A DNA stretch of 64,000 nucleotides from an uncultured Clostridia bacterium. GTDB taxonomy: Bacteria > Bacillota > Clostridia > Oscillospirales > Acutalibacteraceae. The first letter of the stretch is position 1. Each line of letters opens with the position of its first letter. This document shows, in pieces, positions 1-8,275 of the stretch. Under the pieces are notes generated by a model. That model searched no databases. It was not told the origin of the DNA and saw only the letters and a list, made by a program, of their open reading frames with translations. The DNA is taken from assembly GCA_945876745.1 (NCBI GenBank), contig CAMCPL010000001.1:1-64000 (forward strand). The letters are read 5' to 3'. Made by a program: the position numbers and the translations under genes.

Positions 1-76
1 AAACTATCTGCCATAGCAATATAAAATTTTCATCAATGTGTATCATTGACGAAAAAATTATCGTATTTACCGTCAA

Positions 77-116
77 AGCCTGTTCTATTATAAAACAATA
101 GAGCAGGCTTTTTATT
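77..116 (+). terminator. Rho-independent terminator
   Basis: A stem of AGCCTG plus CTATT pairs with AATAG plus CAGGCT and is followed by a T-rich run on the plus strand. It probably ends transcription of a rightward gene lying before the window. It also sits just past the 3' end of the leftward SLOG-like gene. The first 157 bases hold no other recognisable gene. Confidence 0.7.
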
Positions 117-157
117 TTTATGAAAATTGTAATAAAAATCCAACTTACACATTAAAA

Positions 158-643
158 CTAAAAATCAGAATTACAAACATTTATTATCTTAAGATTTTTA
201 CTTTTTGCATAACTCACAGTATATGCTGTTCCGCCCGTATGTTTTTTAAAATAGCAAACACAATATGAACTGCAATCCACAAGATGACGATTGCGTTTTT
301 GCATACACCCATCATAATATGTTTTAGAAAGATATTTCACCTTATCCGCCTTTGCCAATATATCATTATAAACATCAATATCAGTCTGCTTCCAATACTT
401 TGTTTGATTTTCGCAAGGCAATACAAGAATTAGTTTTATTTCCGGATGTGTATCTTTGATAGCCAAAACTGCTTGGGCAGCAATAGTATCAAATCCTAAA
501 GCTCCACCTGTTCCAAAATATTTAACACCCTTGGAAGCAAGCATAGATATTACTTCTTTTGTAGTTTTATAGACGGCTTCAATATATTGTGGAGCGATAT
601 AACGATGTCCTGTAAAACAACAGGTTTGATTTTTGAAACTCAT
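158..643 (-). CDS. SLOG/DUF1273-like nucleotide-binding protein
   Basis: This 161-residue protein begins MSFKNQTCCFTGHR; the CCFTGHR start is typical of the SLOG/DUF1273 (YpsA, DprA-like) Rossmann proteins carried by phages and ICEs. A glycine patch, GTGGALGFD near residues 45-53, fits the nucleotide-binding loop, and HTGGTAYTVSYA near the C-terminus fits the second conserved patch. The open frame runs further upstream, but the extension crosses a terminator hairpin, so I start at position 643. It is transcribed away from the rest of the element. The family is thought to bind a nucleotide ligand; its role here is unknown. The family call is good, the function open. Confidence 0.7.
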   Translation of the reverse strand: MSFKNQTCCFTGHRYIAPQYIEAVYKTTKEVISMLASKGVKYFGTGGALGFDTIAAQAVLAIKDTHPEIKLILVLPCENQTKYWKQTDIDVYNDILAKADKVKYLSKTYYDGCMQKRNRHLVDCSSYCVCYFKKHTGGTAYTVSYAKSKNLKIINVCNSDF

Positions 644-660
644 AAAAAGCACCGCAGAAA

Positions 661-692
661 ATAAAAAAGTGCGTAGCCGAAGCCACGCACAA
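661..692 (-). terminator. Attenuator-like terminator in the SLOG-gene leader
   Basis: Read on the minus strand, GTGCGTGGC-TTCG-GCTACGCAC is followed by six T residues. The hairpin lies about 20 bases before the start codon of the SLOG-like gene and inside its own leader, so transcripts from upstream must read through it. That is the layout of a transcription attenuator; the signal it senses is not visible. Confidence 0.6.
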
Positions 693-716
693 AAAACACA
701 TAACTTCAAGTTTTCT

Positions 717-830
717 GCGACAAAAACTCCAATAGTTGGTAAACCAGCATATGAATAGAAGCACGTGTTTTTATCAAATTAAAACACATGCTGATTAAAC
801 CAACCAAATTAGTATTAAAGTTTTTGTCGC
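717..830. other. 114-bp nested palindrome between divergent genes
   Basis: GCGACAAAAACT (717-728) pairs exactly with AGTTTTTGTCGC (819-830). Inside this, GTTGGT (735-740) pairs with ACCAAC (799-804), and GCACGTGTTTT (761-771) pairs with AAAACACATGC (781-791) with one G-T. The three nested arms make one long hairpin with internal loops. It lies in the intergenic gap between the SLOG-like gene and the ImmA-type gene (644-1082) and could be a small RNA, a leader structure or a DNA cruciform. It contains no open frame. Confidence 0.6.
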
Positions 831-881
831 AACTTGATTATATCATTTAATATTCCCATAGTCAAACAAAAAACTTATTAA

Positions 882-923
882 AGTGTGCACTAAATGCACT
901 CGTAGGGTGCATTTAAGTACACT
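882..923. promoter_or_regulatory. Inverted repeat, possible operator (TAAATGCAC)
   Basis: TAAATGCAC (891-899) is inverted as GTGCATTTA (907-915), extended by AGTGT (882-886) and ACACT (919-923). A closely related perfect repeat, TCTAATGCAC/GTGCATTAGA, occurs at 35682-35708 near the other end of the element. The position upstream of the ImmA-type regulator suggests a repressor site, but this is inference. Confidence 0.45.
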
Positions 924-1005
924 GAAACAATTATAAACCCTTCGGGTGGATTTTTATTTCTTATAAGAATGACTTTGCAGAAGATTGTAAGCTAACAAAA
1001 ACACA

Positions 1006-1034
1006 TTGATAAGGCAGCGATTTACCGTTATAAT
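1006..1034 (+). promoter_or_regulatory. Sigma-A type promoter for the ImmA-like gene
   Basis: TTGATA (1006-1011) and TATAAT (1029-1034) are separated by 17 bases and lie about 50 bases before the start codon at 1083. Confidence 0.65.
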
Positions 1035-1082
1035 AAAACATGTAGTGGTATTGTTTACCAATTTTGATGAAGGAGAAATTAA

Positions 1083-2951
1083 ATGGCACAAAGAAGTCGT
1101 TCGTTTACAGAATATGTAAAACATCATCTTGACAATCAATTGTGGAATGCTCTTGAGGAGTATTTAAGTAATTTGGATTCTTCGGCTTTACAGTTGAGAC
1201 TTCGTAGCATCAGTAATGTTGGTGAGTTTGAACTGTATGATACGGAAATACAGTTTGTAAATGTTTCTAACTTACCGGGTAGCAATATTGCCTTTGATGT
1301 AGTGTTAGATGCAACCTTGATTGTTTATGACGCAGATCGTTACCATAATGATAAATCAGAAGCAATACATCAATGGTTTGTGTTAAAATGTGAGGGAGAT
1401 CTTTCGTGTAATTTAAATAATATGACAATTAATGATATTGAGATATATTATGCAAAAAGCAAAAGTTCTCAACCGATGTCAGATTCTCTTGTACCGATTA
1501 TACATAAAGGAGAGTTAGAAAAAACAGCAACTGACTTTCTTGATAAATATTTTCCGGAAGCTCTGTCAAAACCAATGTATCTTGATCCGACAGAACTGAC
1601 AAAACGGATGAATCTCAATGTTAAACAGGCAAAAATCGCAAAAGATTTGTCTGTATTCGGTCAAATTTATTTTCGTGATACACAGGCAACTGTTTACGAT
1701 GCAAAAAGCGATTCGGATATAAATATTCCTGTCAAACGAGGTACAATTATTGTTGATCCTGAAGTGGCATTTCAACGAAATCTTGGTGCATTTAATAACA
1801 CTATCGTTCATGAATGTGTTCATTGGGAGCTTCACAAAAAAGCCTTTGATTTAGAAAGACTTTTCAACGAGAATGCCTCACAAATCAAATGTAAAGTTGT
1901 TGGTGGTGTTGAAGGTGCCGGCAACGAAGCTACTAAGTGGATGGAATGGCAAGCAAACGCCTTAGCTCCGCGTATTCAAATGCCACTTGAAATGTTTAAA
2001 CGACAAGCTTCCGCCACAATAAAAAAATACAGAGACAAGCTTGGGATATTTGAACTTTGTGAATTGATGCCGTTTGTAATTGAAGAGTTGGCACAATTCT
2101 TTATGGTTTCCAAAACTGCCGCAAAAATTAGAATGATTGATGCGGGATATGAGGAAGCAATGGGATCATTCATCTATATTGATGGTCATTATGTTAAACC
2201 TCATGCTTTTAAGAAAGGTTCAATAAAACCCAACCAAACATACTCTATTCCTGCAAAGGATGCTGCCATTCTATGCTTAACCAATAAGAAATTAAGGAAT
2301 GCAGAAAAATATATTTACATAGATTCTCATTTTGTGCTTGATCATCCAAAGTATATTGAGAAAAATGCTGATGGGAAAACACAGATGACCGATTATGCTC
2401 GGTATCATATTGATGAGTGTTGTCTTGCTTTTCAGCTTACAATAAAGGATAAAATTGATGAACACTATCACACCGAGTGCTTTTTAAATCGTGATAAAAG
2501 TTCTCCGTTAAATTTTGAAATTGTTTTTACGGGAGAAAACGAAGAGCTTGATGATGAGCAAAGAAAGCAGTTGCTTCACGACACGGTTATGGAAGAAGCA
2601 AAAGTTTTGGATAGCCTTTCCAATAATTATACCCAAGCGTGGAAACAGGTTCTAAAATGGAGAGGTATTTCGCAAGCCGAATTAGCAAGACGAACATCAA
2701 TCTCCGAGAAAACAATTGGTAATATTATTAACGCAACTACAATCGGTAGCATTAATAATATCGTTCTAATGTGTTTGGCAGCTCATCTGCCATGGGATAT
2801 TAGTGAATATATGATTAAACATTCAGGTACACAATTATTGCTTACAAACGAAGATCATGTTTTGTATAGATTTGCTCTTAAACATATGAATGCAAAATCT
2901 ATTGAAGAAGTACAAGAATTTCTTCGAGATCAAGGTGCAAAGACACTATAA
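1083..2951 (+). CDS. ImmA/IrrE-family metallopeptidase with C-terminal HTH
   Basis: The 622-residue protein carries the zinc-protease motif HECVH at about residue 243, in a context (TIVHECVHWELHKK) typical of ImmA/IrrE peptidases. ImmA-type enzymes cleave the repressor that keeps an ICE silent. Around residues 518-575 there is a helix-turn-helix of the Xre/Cro type (ISQAELARRTSISEKTIGNI). The usual order is HTH first and peptidase second; here the HTH is C-terminal. The first 200 residues are an unrecognised N-terminal region. The start is set by AAGGAGA seven bases upstream. It is likely a regulator of the element, perhaps acting as its own DNA-bound protease. Confidence 0.75.
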   Translation: MAQRSRSFTEYVKHHLDNQLWNALEEYLSNLDSSALQLRLRSISNVGEFELYDTEIQFVNVSNLPGSNIAFDVVLDATLIVYDADRYHNDKSEAIHQWFVLKCEGDLSCNLNNMTINDIEIYYAKSKSSQPMSDSLVPIIHKGELEKTATDFLDKYFPEALSKPMYLDPTELTKRMNLNVKQAKIAKDLSVFGQIYFRDTQATVYDAKSDSDINIPVKRGTIIVDPEVAFQRNLGAFNNTIVHECVHWELHKKAFDLERLFNENASQIKCKVVGGVEGAGNEATKWMEWQANALAPRIQMPLEMFKRQASATIKKYRDKLGIFELCELMPFVIEELAQFFMVSKTAAKIRMIDAGYEEAMGSFIYIDGHYVKPHAFKKGSIKPNQTYSIPAKDAAILCLTNKKLRNAEKYIYIDSHFVLDHPKYIEKNADGKTQMTDYARYHIDECCLAFQLTIKDKIDEHYHTECFLNRDKSSPLNFEIVFTGENEELDDEQRKQLLHDTVMEEAKVLDSLSNNYTQAWKQVLKWRGISQAELARRTSISEKTIGNIINATTIGSINNIVLMCLAAHLPWDISEYMIKHSGTQLLLTNEDHVLYRFALKHMNAKSIEEVQEFLRDQGAKTL

Positions 2952-3022
2952 AAAATTTAATAAACACAAAAAATATGGAAACACAATTTCCATGTGAATT
3001 ACAGTGTAAACATACCTGTTTT

Positions 3023-3067
3023 AGCCATATATGACTTTCAAAAGTCGTATATGGCTTTATTTTTTTG
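3023..3067 (+). terminator. Rho-independent terminator after the ImmA-like gene
   Basis: AGCCATATATGACTT (3023-3037) pairs with AAGTCGTATATGGCT with one wobble and is followed by TTATTTTTTT. It separates the ImmA-like gene from the leader of the sigma-like gene. Confidence 0.8.
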
Positions 3068-3192
3068 CTTTTTTGCCCGAAAACATGGAAATCAACTTAC
3101 AATTCCAAAAGTTAAATTGTTTTAGTAAGATAAAATCATCAGATAAATGAGTTCTCAATTTTCTGAAATCAATAATTAAATCTGGTGTTTTT

Positions 3193-3322
3193 GGACGCGT
3201 ACGAAAACGAAGGATACATAAAGCTGAAAAACGAATGGTAGCTACATTCCGTCAGCTTTAGGTAGCCGTAATTTCGTGCGCCTTTTTTGTGTCCTTCTGC
3301 CAGCCAGTGCAGAAAGGTACAC
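3193..3322 (+). promoter_or_regulatory. Structured leader of the sigma-like gene
   Basis: An outer stem GCGTACGAAA (3197-3206)/TTTCGTGCGC (3272-3281) encloses AAAGCTGA (3220-3227)/TCAGCTTT (3252-3259) and GAATG/CATTC, and runs into six T residues (3283-3288), so it can act as a terminator. A second hairpin, GTGTCCTTCTGC (3289-3300) with GCAGAAAGGTACAC (3309-3322), buries the AAAGG ribosome-binding site of the next gene. Two stacked control points, one transcriptional and one translational, are therefore visible. No known riboswitch class is recognised. Confidence 0.6.
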
Positions 3323-3325
3323 ATT

Positions 3326-3730
3326 ATGAAATACAATTACAAATTTGCAACAGGAACAGAAACAATTGAGGTTGACGAAAAATGGTCAGAGATTCTTAAC
3401 GAACTTGACAATGAAGATTTTAACAACTGGCAGACAGAAAACAGAAGGAGTGAATCTCTCAATGATGTTGGACCATGGGCAAAAAATCCACATTGTGAAA
3501 TAGAGGCAATGTTCGAAGAACCATCATTTCGACAAACTATGCTTTCAAGATTACCGGAGGCATTACAAAAGATGAAACCCATTCAAAGAAGGATTATTGA
3601 TCTCTATTATTTTGATCACAAAAATCAAATGGAAATAGCTTCGATTTTGGGCATTAATCAATGCAATGTGAGTCGTAGATTGGCTACTGCAGAAAAAAAT
3701 TTGAAGAATTTTTTACAAAAAACCGCATAA
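3326..3730 (+). CDS. Sigma-70 region 4-like regulator
   Basis: This 134-residue protein ends in a sigma-factor region 4 helix-turn-helix (MEIASILGINQCNVSRRLATA, about residues 100-120), preceded by QRRIIDLYYF, as in small sigma-like proteins of Tn916/Tn1549-type elements. No region 2 is visible, so it may be an activator or a partial sigma factor, not a complete one. I start at the ATG at 3326, which has AAAGG eight bases upstream. A longer frame from 3287 would place coding sequence across the leader hairpin. It probably switches on the element's early genes just downstream. Confidence 0.75.
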   Translation: MKYNYKFATGTETIEVDEKWSEILNELDNEDFNNWQTENRRSESLNDVGPWAKNPHCEIEAMFEEPSFRQTMLSRLPEALQKMKPIQRRIIDLYYFDHKNQMEIASILGINQCNVSRRLATAEKNLKNFLQKTA

Positions 3731-3750
3731 AATTCGATTTTCGTGATTAT

Positions 3751-3786
3751 AGGTGAAGAGTTTATTTCGCTCTTCACCTTTGTTCT
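3751..3786 (+). terminator. Terminator after the sigma-like gene
   Basis: AGGTGAAGAG (3751-3760) pairs perfectly with CTCTTCACCT (3770-3779), followed by TTTGTTCTTTG. It lies 20 bases beyond the stop codon. Confidence 0.7.
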
Positions 3787-4118
3787 TTGAAAATTGAATA
3801 TACGGTATATCAAATACCTTCCTGTTGTCGTCTGAATGGACAAGCAGAGAATGAAGATTAGTTGCTATAAGCAATGCTAACCGACTGTGTGTGGTGATAC
3901 AGGTGTGCGATGAAAAACAACAGGGATAATGATACTTGCGCGAGCGTTCCCACGAAAGAGGAACTGGTGAGATTCCAATGACGAGATACCAAGCTCGGTT
4001 TGATATATGCCCGTATATCAGGGGTGTCGTGGACAAATATGATATGAAAACAATTTATGAACTAATCCGAACATAAGGGTTAAGTTCCCACTGATTAAAA
4101 AATACGGAGGAAAATTCT
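3784..4118 (+). ncRNA. Candidate structured RNA or long leader before DUF4314
   Basis: About 335 bases without an open frame, but rich in pairing. CCTGTTGT (3821-3828) pairs with ACAACAGG (3917-3924). TTAGTTGC pairs with GCAA..CTAA at about 3868-3891. GTTCC pairs with GGAAC near 3946-3964. TGATATA/TATATCA forms a hairpin at about 4000-4019. The segment lies between a terminator and the ribosome-binding site of the DUF4314 gene. It could be a free ncRNA, a long 5' leader or an antitermination element. No reverse transcriptase or intron ends are visible, so a group II intron is unlikely. Confidence 0.45.
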
Positions 4119-4445
4119 ATGACCGAATGGGATAGATTATCAAGACAGGCGAAAGTCTACAAAGGAGCCTATCCACCGGGAACGAGAATTCTTTTGATTT
4201 CAATGGATGATAAAAATCCTGTGCCTCCAAACACAAGAGGCACAGTTAAATCTGTCGATGATGCTTGCAATATTCATTGCAGATTTGATAACGGAAGAAA
4301 TATCGCAATTATTCCCGGACAAGATAGCTTTCGAAAATTAACACAAGAAGAAATTGAAGAAGAAAACAACGCAATTTGTGTTGAAGAAACTTCTATCGAA
4401 GACGTTGAAAACGAACAGGGCGAAGGCCTTGTTCAGTCTATGTGA
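4119..4445 (+). CDS. DUF4314 protein
   Basis: This 108-residue protein carries the DUF4314 core: YPPGTRILLISMDD (residues 18-31), RGTVKSVDD and a DNGRNIAIIPGQDSF segment near residues 58-73. It is an SH3-like small domain found in Clostridia ICEs; its function is not known. The C-terminal 30 residues are acidic and low in complexity. ACGGAGG provides a strong ribosome-binding site. It is the first gene of the rightward accessory block, behind a long structured leader. Confidence 0.8.
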   Translation: MTEWDRLSRQAKVYKGAYPPGTRILLISMDDKNPVPPNTRGTVKSVDDACNIHCRFDNGRNIAIIPGQDSFRKLTQEEIEEENNAICVEETSIEDVENEQGEGLVQSM

Positions 4446-4483
4446 GGTGATGATTTTTTAATTGATATATGGGAGTTGGTAAA

Positions 4484-5768
4484 ATGCCAACCATTAAATA
4501 TATCGATATGTTTTCCGGCATCGGTGGGTTTCGTTCAGGTCTTGAAAAAATCGGTGGATTTGAATGTGTGGCCTATTGCGAAATAGATCCATACGCAAAA
4601 AAAGCCTACGAGGCACTATATAATACCGAAGGAGAAATATATTTCAATGACGCAAGAACAATTAACCCGGACAAGCTTCCCGATATCGACCTTATTTGCG
4701 GAGGCTTCCCTTGTCAAAGTTTTTCAGTTGCTGGAAAACGAAAAGGATTTGATGACACCAGAGGAACACTTTTCTTTGAAATTGCAAGAATCGCTAGGGC
4801 TAAAAAACCTACATTTTTGTTCCTTGAAAATGTTCCCGGATTGTTATCGCATGACGGAGGCAGGACATTTGCGACAATCCTCGGCACACTGGATGAGCTG
4901 GGGTATGATGTCGCATGGCAGGTGCTTAACAGCGCGGATTTCGGTGTTCCCCAATCCCGAAAAAGAGTGTTCATTATTGGATTTTTGCGAGAAAAAATTG
5001 AAGGCAAAATACTTGCTTTCAACGAAGCAAATCCTAAAACTCTTCAGCAGTGCATCCCCGGTAGTGAGGGTAGACGAGTTTACTCAGCAGAGGGACTTGG
5101 AATTACACTTACGAGCAGCGGTGGAGGTGGAGCGGGAAAAACAGGGCTCTACATCATGCCTTCTGCCAATCAAATCCAAGACTAAAAACGGCTATCAGTA
5201 TGCTTATCCCGGTGACAGCGTTGATACTGCATATTTAGACAAGAATTCAAGACGCGGACGGGTAGGACATAAGATAGCACATACCTTGACCACATCTCCG
5301 TCACAATCAGTTTACTTTATTGATATGAATGTGGATCCAAAGCTCACAAAGATATCTCGGTGCATTACCGCAAGACAAGACAGCGGAATAAGTAAGCACA
5401 AGGCTGAACATTCCGGTGTTTTTGTTCTGGTAAAAGAGATAGAGCCAAACGAAATAATTTCTATCAATGATGAAATTGAAAACAATTGGATATTAGATAA
5501 CTCAACAGATAAACCGATAACAGCCTTGATAATTACTAATTCCGAAGGCGATAGTTATTTAGGATATATCAAAAAGTTAGAACCAATTGAATGTTGGAGA
5601 TTGCAAGGCTTTACAGATGAACAATTTAATATGGTTGCTGACTCAGGTATTAAAGACGGTCAGCTATACAAAATGGCAGGTAACGCAGTAAGTGTACCTG
5701 TCATTTCTGCTTTAGGGCAAATAATCAAAAATATATGGGAGGAAAAAGATGCCAAATTATGTAACTAA
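4484..5768 (+). pseudogene. C5-cytosine DNA methyltransferase, frameshifted
   Basis: The first frame reads motif I (DMFSGIGGFRSGLE), motif IV with catalytic Cys (GGFPCQSFSVAGKR), motif VI (ENV) and motif VIII (QSRKRVFIIG), then ends at 5185. The next frame continues with the target-recognition region, motif IX (ECWRLQGF) and motif X (KMAGNAVSVP) to 5768. The break fits a 7-base insertion, TTCTGCC at 5161-5167, between two GCC copies. Removing it restores ..YIMPIKSKTKNG.., the usual family reading. The ATG at 4484 has GGGAG upstream. The gene is probably inactive, unless frameshifting occurs or the insertion is an assembly error. No restriction enzyme lies beside it, so it would be an orphan protective methylase. 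Confidence 0.8.
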
Positions 5769-6810
5769 CATTGTTACTTTTACCGGTAATCAGGATGAAA
5801 TCAATGATTTGCTCGAACACATCAAAAATGATGAAGTGGGCGTCGGAACAATTGATTTCAACAAAATAACTCCTTTGCCGGATGAGCTATGCATTGAAGC
5901 CGGTTCAAAAACCGACAGAGGTCTTAAGTTGGTTTCAAAAGTCATTGCTCAAAAAATGCGAAGAACAAGAAACGCAAATCCCGATGCAGATTGCATTGAA
6001 AAATGGCTTAAAGAGCATGAACCAAGGGTAAAGGAAGAAGACTTGGAGGATTGGAAGTTCGGAGTATTAGCACAGCGAAACATCATGCGTTTTGGTTTTC
6101 CGACTTGGTACGAATGGTGTATCAGTAACTGGGGAACTAAATGGAATTCCTGTGGAATCGAGCAAGGCAGACTTGCTGAAAACAAAATTGTTTTTCAAAC
6201 TGCTTGGAACGCTCCCTATCCTATTATGAAAAAGATTTCCGAAATGTATCCGAATATCGAAATAAATCACGATTGGGCTGACGAGGATTTCGGTCAGAAC
6301 TGCGGCAACACTGAGTACAAAAACGGAGCAGTAACCATGAACTGCCCCAAAACTCAAAAGGAAGCCTATGAGTTCGCTGCAAAATTTTTCAATACCGATT
6401 TGGACGATATGTGTCTTCGTATAAATGCCACCGGAAACAACTATGTTTGGTGTGATTTTGAAAACTATGAGTTGGTCAGCTTGTTGAATAAGCCTGCTCT
6501 TTTTTCTGAAAAAAGAATGGAATTGGACGATATTCCAAAAGGTTTTAACATATACCAGCTTCAAATCGAATATGACGAAGAAACTGAAGAAGTGTCATAT
6601 ACCATTGTACAAGATTTCAATGATGATTTTGACGGATGCATTATTACGGATGAGCCGCTTGATTTCAATGGACAAGACTACATAAATCTTGCCGCAAATG
6701 ATTTTATCAGAGTCTATGAACCCGATTATATTTCCTTTGATGATCTTGTATCGGAGAATTTCGATTTTGAACAGTTTGACATTGATGAAGGTATGGGAGG
6801 TATGTGCTAA
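5749..6810 (+). CDS. Api92/YubB-like ferredoxin-fold protein
   Basis: The 353-residue protein starts MPNYVTNIVTFTG and holds NWGTKWNSCG near residue 125, both marks of the DUF1281/Api92-like (YubB ferredoxin-like) family found on plasmids, phages and ICEs. The C-terminal third is acidic and unrecognised. The gene overlaps the end of the methyltransferase by 20 bases, with GGAGG before its ATG, so the two are translated together. The family is thought to be an accessory or anti-defence protein in mobile elements; no catalytic motif is visible. Confidence 0.65.
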   Translation: MPNYVTNIVTFTGNQDEINDLLEHIKNDEVGVGTIDFNKITPLPDELCIEAGSKTDRGLKLVSKVIAQKMRRTRNANPDADCIEKWLKEHEPRVKEEDLEDWKFGVLAQRNIMRFGFPTWYEWCISNWGTKWNSCGIEQGRLAENKIVFQTAWNAPYPIMKKISEMYPNIEINHDWADEDFGQNCGNTEYKNGAVTMNCPKTQKEAYEFAAKFFNTDLDDMCLRINATGNNYVWCDFENYELVSLLNKPALFSEKRMELDDIPKGFNIYQLQIEYDEETEEVSYTIVQDFNDDFDGCIITDEPLDFNGQDYINLAANDFIRVYEPDYISFDDLVSENFDFEQFDIDEGMGGMC

Positions 6811-7856
6811 TGAAGGAAAAGCTGTATTTCCCACTTACTGCCGCATTCCAAAACGATCCTTATGACGATGAGGAAGCCTGTGAATCATCAGATGTGACAA
6901 TCATACGTTATCTTGATGAAATCAATTCGGAATTAACCGTTTATCAAAATATGGACGGTAACACCATGCTTAATTTCTTTGACGAGGACGATAACATTTC
7001 AAAGAAAATGACCTCTATGAAATGGGGTGTATGTGCTATTGATGACAAGCCTTTTGGATTTGTCGAAATTGAACTTACAGAGCCATTGACAGAAGATGAG
7101 CTTAAAATGCTTAAGGACTGGATTGAAGGTCAAAATTCTGACGGACTCGGTGAAGGCTTCGAGCAAAGAGCCATTGAAACAGATTACGGTGATATGTATG
7201 TTTCAATGTGGCAATGGGACAGTGATTACGAAATTAAAACACAGTCAGAAATGGACGAGATGTTTAATCAGTATTCCATAAGTACTATTGATGCACAAGA
7301 CCTCCGCCACATGAAAGGTCACGAAGGATTAGTAGTTCAAGGCTGCGGTGGAGATCTTAATCAATGGATTAACGGAATTAACGGTGAGTTATCTGACCGA
7401 GGAATTCTCAAAGACGGAACAAAGTTCCGTAATGTTTATTCCTTTAAGAATGAAAACTTAACAAACCTTGTTTTCCCTTTTGACGAAAAAATCAAATTAG
7501 ACATGGGAAAATTTGCAATGTGGCGTCTTTCTACACATGAACAATTCGGAGGTACATGGTTATCAGACTATGTTGACAACCATCTCGGCGGATATCTTGA
7601 TGAGAAACCTACCGAGAAAATCAAACCGGATTGTGCTTTAATCGGCGAAGACGGTAACATTTTTAATCTTATGGGAATTGCTTCAAGGACATTGTGTGAA
7701 AACGGAATGGCAGATGAGGCAAAGGAAATGTGTGACAGAATCACTCATTCCGACAGCTATTATTCAGCACTAAACATAATCGGAGAATATGTCAATATCA
7801 CATCAACCGATGAAGATATGGATGATGATTACGATGAAGGGATAGATATGTGCTGA
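6810..7856 (+). CDS. Hypothetical acidic ICE protein
   Basis: A 348-residue acidic protein (MKEKLYFPLTAAF..) with no family I can name with certainty. An N-terminal part (about 1-110) and a longer middle part (about 130-290, with DLRHMKGHEGLVVQGCGGD) suggest two domains. The ATG at 6810 overlaps the previous stop (TAATG) and has GGGAGG nine bases upstream, better than the GTG at 6804. It belongs to a set of coupled accessory genes next to the YubB-like protein, which suggests a shared role in the recipient cell. Confidence 0.5.
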   Translation: MKEKLYFPLTAAFQNDPYDDEEACESSDVTIIRYLDEINSELTVYQNMDGNTMLNFFDEDDNISKKMTSMKWGVCAIDDKPFGFVEIELTEPLTEDELKMLKDWIEGQNSDGLGEGFEQRAIETDYGDMYVSMWQWDSDYEIKTQSEMDEMFNQYSISTIDAQDLRHMKGHEGLVVQGCGGDLNQWINGINGELSDRGILKDGTKFRNVYSFKNENLTNLVFPFDEKIKLDMGKFAMWRLSTHEQFGGTWLSDYVDNHLGGYLDEKPTEKIKPDCALIGEDGNIFNLMGIASRTLCENGMADEAKEMCDRITHSDSYYSALNIIGEYVNITSTDEDMDDDYDEGIDMC

Positions 7857-8131
7857 TGCAAAATACTGATTTCAAAGAAATGTTCCCACAGGACTTGGAT
7901 CTATGTAATGCAGTCGTATTAAATGCCGTTGATGACTGGCGAGAAGGTATGAAATACCTATATTTGCATCCAAACGGACAAAAGAAAAACATTAAATTTT
8001 ATGAAGTGTGTCACGCGAAACATTTTATTTTGTCAGATGATTTCGCAAATTTCACCTCATTAGACGGTAGTTATCTTATGCGAATGCTCGAAAAAGAATT
8101 TGAAGAATGGAAGGAAAAACAAAATGCTTAA
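7856..8131 (+). CDS. Hypothetical small protein
   Basis: A 91-residue soluble protein, MQNTDFKEMFPQDLDLCNAV.., with no recognised domain. Start and stop overlap the neighbours (TGATG at the 5' end; the next gene starts seven bases before its stop), so it is part of one translationally coupled run. I can say only that it is an accessory protein of the element. Confidence 0.5.
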   Translation: MQNTDFKEMFPQDLDLCNAVVLNAVDDWREGMKYLYLHPNGQKKNIKFYEVCHAKHFILSDDFANFTSLDGSYLMRMLEKEFEEWKEKQNA

Positions 8132-8261
8132 ATTTGTATTAGGCTTTCTTATCGGCGGTTTAGTCGGGGCATTAACAATGATTTTTGCCCGAGCAGCCCA
8201 AATGGCTGATGAGGAAATGCCAAAAGTTCCGAGTGATACGGAACAAATAAAAACTGAATAA
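8124..8261 (+). CDS. Small membrane protein, DUF3789-like
   Basis: A 45-residue protein starting MLKFVLGFLIGGLVGALTMI: one glycine-rich hydrophobic helix (about residues 4-22) followed by an acidic tail. Size, helix and position fit DUF3789, a tiny membrane protein common in Clostridia ICEs. It overlaps the preceding stop codon by eight bases. The function is unknown. It is too short for most ORF callers. Confidence 0.65.
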   Translation: MLKFVLGFLIGGLVGALTMIFARAAQMADEEMPKVPSDTEQIKTE

Positions 8262-8275
8262 TTAAAGTAACTCTA

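Noticed and set aside
3784-4118. Group II intron or rRNA fragment
   Set aside because: No domain V, intron ends or reverse transcriptase were seen; TTCTTTGAAAATTGAATA resembles rRNA-operon spacers only in a short stretch.
4647-5768. Open frame read as an independent 373-residue gene
   Set aside because: Only the part after about 5160 matches methyltransferase motifs; the earlier part is a chance open frame over the true first half. Treated as one frameshifted gene.
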